Of a stretch of 35,141 bases of DNA, positions 1-7,045 are shown one piece after another. The notes beneath the pieces were generated by a model. That model was given only the letters and a program-made list of their open reading frames with translations, was not told the origin of the DNA and ran no database searches. The stretch is from an uncultured Nitrosomonadales bacterium (GTDB taxonomy: Bacteria > Pseudomonadota > Gammaproteobacteria > Burkholderiales > Gallionellaceae): assembly GCA_903885165.1 (NCBI GenBank), contig CAISHO010000053.1, positions 1 through 35,141 of the forward strand. The letters are read 5' to 3'. Position numbers and translations under genes: made by a program. Each line of letters opens with the position of its first letter. The first letter of the stretch is position 1.

Positions 1-2
1 CC

Positions 3-455
3 GAACATCAGTCTCAATGGCAATGTTCTGCAATGCCTGTCATTCGGAGCCTGCACGGAATTGTCGGTGCAACTAATATTGGCCTGCCGTTGTTTCTGAT
101 TGAAATGGAAAGGCTGGACAAGCTCGTCACCGGTACTGCCGTCCGCAAGCGCTGCCTGTCTATCTCGCGGCAGTTGAAGAAATACATAAAATATGACGAC
201 TCACCCGCCGTCAGACTGCGGCGTGTAAGCGCACTCCAGCAGGATGATGAAATGGGCCGGGGATTGATGTTGCTGGCTGACTTTATGGAATCGCGATGGC
301 CTACCGCAGAACTGGATTTGCATAGTGCCAATTTTATGCGCCGCCCCGATACGGGCGAGGCCGTCATCACCGATCCAATCATGGATATGGAAACGCGTAA
401 CATCGTGTTGGAGCATGCTAAACGGAACTTCCCAGAGGGAATCATGATTGTGTAG
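3..455 (+). CDS. Kinase-fold (protein kinase/phosphotransferase-like) protein, C-terminal part, truncated by window edge
   Basis: Frame is open upstream of the ATG at 33 to the window start (EHQSQWQCSAMPVIRSLHG...). Hinge-like 'LPLFLIEMERLDKL' and catalytic-loop-like 'DLHSANFMRRPDTGEAVITDPI' (DxHxxN ... DP). Resembles kinase-like proteins seen in phages. Confidence 0.5.
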   Translation, partial: EHQSQWQCSAMPVIRSLHGIVGATNIGLPLFLIEMERLDKLVTGTAVRKRCLSISRQLKKYIKYDDSPAVRLRRVSALQQDDEMGRGLMLLADFMESRWPTAELDLHSANFMRRPDTGEAVITDPIMDMETRNIVLEHAKRNFPEGIMIV

Positions 456-754
456 ACTCCTCACATTATGAGTGGCTGCTTTGAATAGGCAACCAGTCGC
501 TCAATGAGTATGACCTTCAAGTTCCGCAGTGTCTCGGTTGCTGTCGCTGGTTGCCGACAACAGAATGTCTCTTGTCAGTCTAAAGCAGGCATAGCCCCAC
601 TGGTTCAACTCCAACCAATTGGAGTTTCTAGAAAGATGCGCACGAAACACTGATTCCAACTTGGGCATTCAGCCGAGTTGGTCTCTGAAATCTTCGCTAT
701 CCAACCCCAGATTGCAAATAGCCCTAAAAATCAGTGTGAAATGAATAATATCTC

Positions 755-847
755 CATTTTCACGCATGATTTTTCGTGAAAATGCTTCTTTATCCAAAAA
801 AGATAAAGAAAATCATGAATATTCGCCAAAAACTTCATGATTTTTTT
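755..847. repeat. Three consecutive AT-rich inverted repeats (hairpins)
   Basis: CATTTTCACG(755-764)/CGTGAAAATG(775-784); TTCTTTATC(786-794)/GATAAAGAA(802-810); AAAATCATGAA(809-819)/TTCATGATTTT(834-844), the last followed by a T run. Confidence 0.7.
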
Positions 848-1003
848 ATTTTATATCTCCGGATAAATGCGGTTTTCCTGTGCTCGTGGCGGTGAAAAAA
901 ATAATATTGCGTTATCGCGCATTTCTGGACCGACAGTTTAAAACTCTTGTATTCGATAATCTGAAAAGTTTGATATCCATATTGCTTGTCGATATTAAAC
1001 ATG

Positions 1004-1047
1004 TTATTTTGCATTACCAACAAAATTATGTTGATAATGCAAAATAA
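1004..1047. promoter_or_regulatory. 44-bp near-perfect inverted repeat directly upstream of the ATPase gene
   Basis: TTATTTTGCATTA(1004-1016) c CAACA(1018-1022) aaatta TGTTG(1029-1033) a TAATGCAAAATAA(1035-1047): 18 paired positions with one mismatch. Right arm abuts AAAGG (1046-1050), the likely Shine-Dalgarno. Confidence 0.65.
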
Positions 1048-1058
1048 AGGTGAATATA

Positions 1059-2240
1059 GTGCTGCATAGCTATGCATTCTCAAACTTTCAATCCTTCCGT
1101 GAGCGGATCGAAGTCGATCTGACTATCAGTCGCAAGGTCGCTATGACCGAGTGGATGAGCGATGTACCGACCGGTGAGCGCGTATCTAAACTGATGGCGG
1201 TGATAGGCCCGAATGGCAGCGGCAAGACCGCGCTGCTGAAGCCGATGGCATTTATCAGTTGGTTTATCACCAGTTCATTTCAGTCCGCACATGATGCAAG
1301 TATTCCAATTGCGTCACACGTAGCGAATGCAAATGAGCCGTGTGAGTTGGAGTGCACGGTGGACTTTGACGGTAAGCTGTGGCGTTATGTGTTGCGCTGC
1401 ACGCCTGAACGGGTGCTACATGAAGCGCTTTATCAAAAGCGTGAACGATTTGGTTATGTATTCGTTCGGGATTGGGATGCTGAAACCAAGACCTATGTGG
1501 TCAAGCAACAGGAGTTTGGTTTAGCTCCGCAGGAGGCGCGTAAGGTGCGCCAAAATGTTTCGCTGATTGCCTGGGCGGCACAATTTGGTGTGCCGCTGGC
1601 GATGCGCCTGACAGCCCCCTATGTAAATACCAATGTCAATGTGCTGGGGCGCATGCCGATTGGCAGTCAGGACGTTCAGGTAGCCGCGCAACATTTTTCA
1701 GCCCATGCTGTTCAACGAGAACGCATGGAGTACCTGTTATCTGCATGGGATTTAGGCTTGTCCGGTGTCGAGTTACAGGAATTCGTCGTTAATAATCCAC
1801 AGGAACCAAGCCAGACCGTATGGGTGCCGTTTGGCAAACACAAAAATAGAAACGCTGAATTCAAGTTGCCTTTTGCGCTTGAATCAAGCGGTACGCAAGG
1901 TGCGTTTGTCCTGTTGTCACGGCTGCTGCAAACATTGGAAATTGGCGGGTTGGCGGTTATCGACGAATTCGAGAATGATCTGCATCCGCACATGTTGGAG
2001 CCTATTCTCGACTTGTTCGCAAATTCCTCAACCAACCCGCACAACGCGCAACTGTTATTTACCTGCCACGCCATCGAAGTGTTGAATCTGGTGCATAAAT
2101 CGCAGGTGATATTGGTACAGAAAAACGAAGATTGCGAGAGTACCTCCAGTCGAATGGATGCGGTGGAAGGCATCCGCAATGACGACAACTTTTATGCCAA
2201 ATACATGGCCGGTGCTTATGGCGCTGTGCCTGTATTCTGA
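1059..2240 (+). CDS. AAA family ATPase, RloA-like (AAA_15/AAA_21, SMC-type), predicted defence protein
   Basis: N-terminus 'MLHSYAFSNFQSF', Walker A 'GPNGSGKTALL', signature-like 'LESSGTQGAFVL', Walker B 'GLAVIDEFENDLHP', 'LLFTCHAIEVLN'. GTG at 1059 has AAAGG at 8-nt spacing; the ORF track starts at GTG 1050. Confidence 0.85.
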   Translation: MLHSYAFSNFQSFRERIEVDLTISRKVAMTEWMSDVPTGERVSKLMAVIGPNGSGKTALLKPMAFISWFITSSFQSAHDASIPIASHVANANEPCELECTVDFDGKLWRYVLRCTPERVLHEALYQKRERFGYVFVRDWDAETKTYVVKQQEFGLAPQEARKVRQNVSLIAWAAQFGVPLAMRLTAPYVNTNVNVLGRMPIGSQDVQVAAQHFSAHAVQRERMEYLLSAWDLGLSGVELQEFVVNNPQEPSQTVWVPFGKHKNRNAEFKLPFALESSGTQGAFVLLSRLLQTLEIGGLAVIDEFENDLHPHMLEPILDLFANSSTNPHNAQLLFTCHAIEVLNLVHKSQVILVQKNEDCESTSSRMDAVEGIRNDDNFYAKYMAGAYGAVPVF

Positions 2241-2245
2241 TTGCC

Positions 2246-2742
2246 ATGGCTATCTGGAGAGCGCAGCGCACTTTATTGATCGTGGGGGAGGGCGACATGA
2301 AGAAGCCTTTCTGAATCATCTCAAACAGCTTTATGTGCCGCGTGGCTGCGGGCTTTCCGTGACGATCAAGAATGCCCGTGGCAAAGGGGCATTGCATGTG
2401 ATTGACTGGACAGCCAAGCAAATCGCTAACGCTGATTATGATGCTGTTGCGGCCTTGCTTGATACGGACACCGACTGGAATGCCAAAACTGAAAAATTGG
2501 CGAAAAGTAAAAAAATACAGGTTCTCAAATCTGAGCCTTGCCTTGAGGCCATGATGTTGCGGTTGATTGGAAAATCAGCAAATGGTGACGCTCAGGCACT
2601 TAAAAAGCGGTTCGCCCCATTTGTAAACAACGATCCGACGCAACGGGAAAGCTATGCTCTGCATTTTGGCCCGGTTTACTTGATGGCAGGTAGAAGCAAA
2701 GAACCGACGATAAATGCACTGCTCAGGCTTTTTGGCCGCTAA
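2246..2742 (+). pseudogene. RloB-like (TOPRIM-related) protein, apparent frameshift near 2296-2298
   Basis: ATG at 2246 reads MAIWRAQRTLLIVGEGD and then stops. The other frame continues as HEEAFLNHLKQLYVPRG...VTIKNARGKG...AALLDTDTDW...KSEPCLEAMMLRLIG, typical RloB order. Joining after GAC 2294-2296 restores the family-like 'LIVGEGD-(T/H)EEAFL'. Confidence 0.7.
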
Positions 2743-2767
2743 AAAATCACGCCATTTTTTAGCGTGA
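2738..2767 (+). terminator. Hairpin(s) over the rloB-like stop codon
   Basis: GCTAAAAAAT(2738-2747)/ATTTTTTAGC(2754-2763), with alternative TCACGC(2747-2752)/GCGTGA(2762-2767); no strong trailing T tract. Confidence 0.35.
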
Positions 2768-3010
2768 TGTAATTTTAATGCGTTAGTTTCGTCGTTTTTT
2801 TCGGTATTTTCTTCAGGGGTGATTCCGGTAAGTTTTGTTTGAACCGCCTTTTTCGGGCGATTAAATTCGTTATTAGGCATTTTTCGGGTGATCTAGGAAA
2901 GCAATGTAATTGACCTCAATGCCGTAATCGCGGATAGTTGAACAAATTCATTTAATTTACCTATCCTTAGCTGCAACTACGTGTCTGCGGCTGAGCAGTG
3001 GAGAGCAACT

Positions 3011-3409
3011 TTGAAGAAAAGAATAAATGTCGTAGGCGCGGTTCTCACTCGAGGCCAGACGATTCTTGCAGCACAACGCAGCTCGACAATGTCACTATCT
3101 GGAATGTGGGAATTTCCCGGAGGGAAAATCGAGCTAGATGAGTCACCCGAACAGGCGCTACTCCGCGAACTTGACGAGGAGTTACTCTGCTCGGCTGAGA
3201 TCGGCGAACACATCCAAACTACAGAGCACGAGTACGACTTCGGTATCGTGATTCTGACCACTTACTACTGCTCGCTGACGGGCGAAGAACCCCGTCTGAC
3301 TGAGCATTCGGCGATTCGATGGGTTCAGGCCGCTGAGTTAGACCAGCTCGATTGGGCTCCCGCCGACATACCCGCCGTTGAGCAAGTCATGAGAGATTTT
3401 CAGGTTTGA
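3011..3409 (+). CDS. Nudix hydrolase, NudG/MutT-like ((deoxy)nucleoside triphosphate pyrophosphohydrolase)
   Basis: Complete Nudix box GKIELDESPEQALLRELDEEL; C-terminal 'APADIPAVEQVM' resembles NudG. TTG 3011 has GGAGAG at 3000-3005; alternative GTG start at 2981. Confidence 0.88.
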   Translation: MKKRINVVGAVLTRGQTILAAQRSSTMSLSGMWEFPGGKIELDESPEQALLRELDEELLCSAEIGEHIQTTEHEYDFGIVILTTYYCSLTGEEPRLTEHSAIRWVQAAELDQLDWAPADIPAVEQVMRDFQV

Positions 3410-6333
3410 GTTTGATTAGTCGGCAACTGACGCAAGACAACAACTTCGGTTTTCTCAATTCTCGGGTCAACGCTGACCAGGTATTCCATCCCAGGCTCGT
3501 CTCAAACTCCGACGGCAATACCATGCTCCGAGCGATTCGTGACGAACTCAAGCGCTCGAGTCACTTCGTGTTCTCTGTCGCATTCATCACGCCGAGCGCG
3601 ATAGCGATGCTCAAGCAAGCGATCCTCGACTATAAAGGATCCGGCAGTATCATCACCTCGACCTACCTGGGGTTCAACTCGCCAGCCGCATTTCGCGAGC
3701 TCCTGAATCTCAAGGAAATTCGCGTCTACGTGCATCCCGACTCTTCTGCCGGGTTCCACGCCAAGGGTTACATCTTCGAACAGGAGTTAAGTACGACCGC
3801 GATTGTCGGCAGCTCAAACCTTACGGAGCGTGCGCTGCTCCTAAATCACGAGTGGAATCTTCGCTTCTCGGCACTACCTGACGGCGACATCGTGCAACAG
3901 CTCAATCGGGCTTCGATGGCACACATTGATGCCTCTGTTGCGCTCACGAGTAAGTGGATCGATGAGTATCAGCAGTCATGGTCAGCTCAAGTACGTCCGT
4001 CATCATCGGGATCCGGCCGGATCGAGGAATCACTCGAGCTGCCTTCTACCGGAGTCGTCCTTCCAAATGCCATGCAGATTGAAGCCCTCTCCGAAATTGC
4101 GGCATTACGCGAATCGGGGGAGACCAGAGGCGTCGTGATCTCCGCAACCGGGACTGGGAAGACCATTCTCTCTGCGCTCGACGTGCGCGCCTACGCTCCT
4201 AAACGGATGTTGTTTGTCGTGCACCGTGAGCAGATTCTTGATCGTGCGATTTCTGAGTTCAAGCGTGTGTTGGGAGCCCCAGACAGTGACTTTGGCAAAT
4301 TTGTGGGAGGTAAACAGGAGATTGACCGTCGCTATGTGTTCGCCTCCATTCAGTCGCTCTCACGGCCAGAGATTCTCGAGGCGCTGGCGCCCGATGCATT
4401 TGACTACGTTCTCATCGATGAAGTCCACCGGGCCGGAGCCACGAGCTACAGAAGAGTGATCGAGCATCTCAAGCCGGCATTTTTGCTGGGCATGACAGCG
4501 ACTCCGGAGCGCACGGACGACTTCAATGTGTTTGAACTCTTTGGCTTCAACGTGCCTTATGAAATTCGCTTGCAGAAGGCGCTAGAAGCCGACATGTTGG
4601 CGCCGTTTCATTACTACGGCGTCACCGACTTCGAGACGGAGAGTGGTGAAGTTATCGATCAACTCGCAGACCTCAGCAGGCTTGTCGCTTCTGAGCGCGT
4701 TGATCATCTTATCAAGACAATCGAGAAGTATGGCCATGCAGGTGCGCCAGTTCGGGGGCTTATTTTTTGCAGTAAGAACGCTGAGGCGGCCGAGCTTTCG
4801 GACCTTCTCAACCTTCGTGAAGTTCATGGGAAACCGCTCCGAACGCGCGCGCTCAGTGGGCGAGACTCGGTCGACGAACGCGAGAAGACTGTGCAAATGT
4901 TGGAGCGCGGCGAGCTTGACTACATAGCCACCGTCGATATTTTCAACGAAGGGATCGATATACCTTCTGTTAACCAGGTGGTCATGCTTCGCCAGACGCT
5001 GTCTAGCATCGTATTCACGCAGCAACTCGGGCGAGGTTTACGAAAGGCCGCGGGCAAAGATCATCTTGTTGTGATCGACTTCATAGGCAACTACGACAAT
5101 AACTACCTGATTCCAATCGCGTTGTTTGGTGACACTAGTCTCAATAAAGATTCGATTCGCAAGAAAATAATCGACGCTCAGGCAGCCGGTGCTATCGCCG
5201 GACTGTCGAGCGTCAACTTTGACGCAATCTCGAAGGAGAGGATCTACTCCTCCCTTGCGACCACTAGTCTTGACAGCATGACGAATCTCAAGAAATCCTT
5301 CGTCGAGCTGCAGAATCGACTGGGCCGAGCGCCGCTACTGCTCGACTTCGCCCGCTTTGATCTCGTCGATCCCAACGTGATAGCGACAAAGCAAAAGAAC
5401 TACTGGAAGTTCCTCGACAAGGTCAGTGCGAGCGATGCGCGTGCAGATGCCTACGAAGACTCTGTCCTGACGTTCCTTTCCGAAGAACTATTAAACGGCA
5501 AACGGCCCCATGAAATGCTCCTCCTCAAGGAACTTATATCGAATGCTGGTGAGCTACCTGTCGAGGATTTTTGCAGTCTTCTTGAGCAGAATAGTTTGAC
5601 ATTCGACCCGGCGACGCTCAGTTCTGTGCTGGCCGTACTAAACCTAGAATTCTTCACCGACGCGGAAGCTAGCAAGTATGGCGCCGCACCGATTGTCACT
5701 ACTCATGATGGTAACTACGAGCTTAGTGAAAAGTTTCTGGCGGCGTGGAACGATGACTTAATTTTCAATGGACACGTACGGGATGTGCTTGAAACAGGAC
5801 TGTATCTCGCTCGACACCGTTATAAGTGGAGTAGCGAGCTTGACGTAGGTCAACGCTATTCGCGAAAAGATGTCTGCCGTCTGCTCAATTGGAAGTCAAA
5901 TCAGCAAAGCACGATTTACGGCTACAAGGTTGATTTCTTGTCGAACAGCTGCCCGATCTTCGTCACCTATCACAAGGGCTCAGACGTCTCCGAGAGTACC
6001 AAGTATGAAGACGAATTTATTAACCCGTCGACATTGACATGGTTCACACGCAGCAGGCGCACGCTTGCGAGCAGCGAGGTGAAAGCGATCGTTGAGAATC
6101 AACTACCGCTCCATGTCTTCGCAAAGAAGGACGACGCAGAAGGAACTGACTTCTACTACCTTGGCAGGGCCACTTCTCAGGATGCCCGCCAGACAAAGAT
6201 GGCTGGAGACGGTGGGACTGAGCTTGATGTCGTCTCCATGACGCTGGACCTCGCGAGTCCGATTGAAACCAGTCTCTATGAGTACTTTGCGGCTCGAACG
6301 GTGGGCGTGCAGTGTCAACATTACCAAGGCTGA
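3406..6333 (+). CDS. PLD-like nuclease - DEAD/DEAH helicase - DUF3427 protein; SauUSI-like type IV (modified-cytosine-dependent) restriction enzyme
   Basis: PLD motif 'FHAKGYIFEQ...VGSSNLTERAL'; Walker A 'SATGTGKT'; 'LIDEVHRAG'; 'GMTATPERTD'; motif VI 'QQLGRGLRK'; C-terminus with DUF3427-like 'YSRKDVCRLLNW...STIYGYKVD...FYYLG'. TTG start overlaps the Nudix TGA stop (TTGA). Confidence 0.88.
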   Translation: MSLISRQLTQDNNFGFLNSRVNADQVFHPRLVSNSDGNTMLRAIRDELKRSSHFVFSVAFITPSAIAMLKQAILDYKGSGSIITSTYLGFNSPAAFRELLNLKEIRVYVHPDSSAGFHAKGYIFEQELSTTAIVGSSNLTERALLLNHEWNLRFSALPDGDIVQQLNRASMAHIDASVALTSKWIDEYQQSWSAQVRPSSSGSGRIEESLELPSTGVVLPNAMQIEALSEIAALRESGETRGVVISATGTGKTILSALDVRAYAPKRMLFVVHREQILDRAISEFKRVLGAPDSDFGKFVGGKQEIDRRYVFASIQSLSRPEILEALAPDAFDYVLIDEVHRAGATSYRRVIEHLKPAFLLGMTATPERTDDFNVFELFGFNVPYEIRLQKALEADMLAPFHYYGVTDFETESGEVIDQLADLSRLVASERVDHLIKTIEKYGHAGAPVRGLIFCSKNAEAAELSDLLNLREVHGKPLRTRALSGRDSVDEREKTVQMLERGELDYIATVDIFNEGIDIPSVNQVVMLRQTLSSIVFTQQLGRGLRKAAGKDHLVVIDFIGNYDNNYLIPIALFGDTSLNKDSIRKKIIDAQAAGAIAGLSSVNFDAISKERIYSSLATTSLDSMTNLKKSFVELQNRLGRAPLLLDFARFDLVDPNVIATKQKNYWKFLDKVSASDARADAYEDSVLTFLSEELLNGKRPHEMLLLKELISNAGELPVEDFCSLLEQNSLTFDPATLSSVLAVLNLEFFTDAEASKYGAAPIVTTHDGNYELSEKFLAAWNDDLIFNGHVRDVLETGLYLARHRYKWSSELDVGQRYSRKDVCRLLNWKSNQQSTIYGYKVDFLSNSCPIFVTYHKGSDVSESTKYEDEFINPSTLTWFTRSRRTLASSEVKAIVENQLPLHVFAKKDDAEGTDFYYLGRATSQDARQTKMAGDGGTELDVVSMTLDLASPIETSLYEYFAARTVGVQCQHYQG

Positions 6334-6598
6334 AAAATCTCATGAACATCCCCGTTACAGGTTATCGATGCGGTTAGGCGTACCAGATTGGTGCAAATCT
6401 TTGGGCACTCCGCATCACTACCATTTATAAACCGGTTTGGACGCCAATCCTACTTTAGCCGAATAAGTTGGTCAGTATCCTGCCCTGTTTTGGATTTCGC
6501 CATAGTCCGATGCTGATTTTGCTATCGTGATTTTCCTAGGGAGATAAACTATGAGCGTGTGAAATTAGTTTTCGGGTGAGTGCAGATTTATTTGTGCG

Positions 6599-6619
6599 AC
6601 CCGGATTCGGGTGTTTTTT
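6599..6619 (+). terminator. Candidate rho-independent terminator
   Basis: ACCCG(6599-6603) GATT CGGGT(6608-6612) followed by G and TTTTTT (6614-6619). Confidence 0.45.
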
Positions 6620-6660
6620 GTGAGATTCGCGAGGGAAGTGCTTTAGAAAAAGCTGCGATA

Positions 6661-6705
6661 ATGTTGCGATAGCTATGTCAATTCATGCGAATTTCATCGC
6701 AACAT
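6661..6705. repeat. 10-bp perfect inverted repeat near the tRNA-Ser/island junction
   Basis: ATGTTGCGAT(6661-6670) and ATCGCAACAT(6696-6705), 25-bp spacer. Confidence 0.55.
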
Positions 6706-6761
6706 GCCAAAATCAGGTAAACAAAAAAGTCTTTAAAATCAGAGACTTACGTTGTTTTTCC

Positions 6762-6852
6762 TGGCGGAGAAGGGGGGATTCGAACCCCCGTTGGGATATT
6801 ATCCCAAACACGCTTTCCAGGCGTGCGACTTAAACCGCTCATCCACCTCTCC
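6762..6852 (-). tRNA. tRNA-Ser(GGA)
   Basis: Minus strand: GGAGAGGTGGATGAGCGGTTTAAGTCGCACGCCTGGAAAGCGTG...(long variable arm)...CGGGGGTTCGAATCCCCCCTTCTCCGCCA; anticodon GGA, encoded CCA. Confidence 0.95.
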
Positions 6853-7045
6853 GAAGGGGGCGCAGAATAAACCAGATCATTAAATATTGCAATCTTTAAT
6901 AAAAAATTAATAGAAAAAGCTGGAAGTATTAACAAACAGCGTAGATAATCATTTCACCATATTCTCATTAAGTGTATCTAAAGATAGACTTCATCGTAGT
7001 TATACTTAAATTATTATTTTAAATTCAATAAGTTAATTAAAAACC

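Noticed and set aside
1712-2188. 158-aa minus-strand ORF (MSSLRMPSTASIRLEV...)
   Set aside because: Antisense to the conserved ATPase C-terminal half; Ser/Cys/Asn-rich shadow ORF.
2281-2300. Programmed -1 ribosomal frameshift in the RloB-like gene
   Set aside because: G-rich tract present, but no canonical slippery heptamer at the junction; a mutation or sequencing error is simpler, kept only as an alternative.
2575-2880. Minus-strand ORF of 101 aa (MPNNEFNRPKKAVQTKLTG...) overlapping the RloB-like 3' end
   Set aside because: Weak ribosome-binding site, half of it antisense to a clear coding region, no recognised family; left as an unsupported possibility.
6747-6935. Minus-strand 62-aa ORF
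   Set aside because: Covers the tRNA-Ser gene; typical tRNA read-through ORF (GERVWDNIPTGVRIPPSPP-like).
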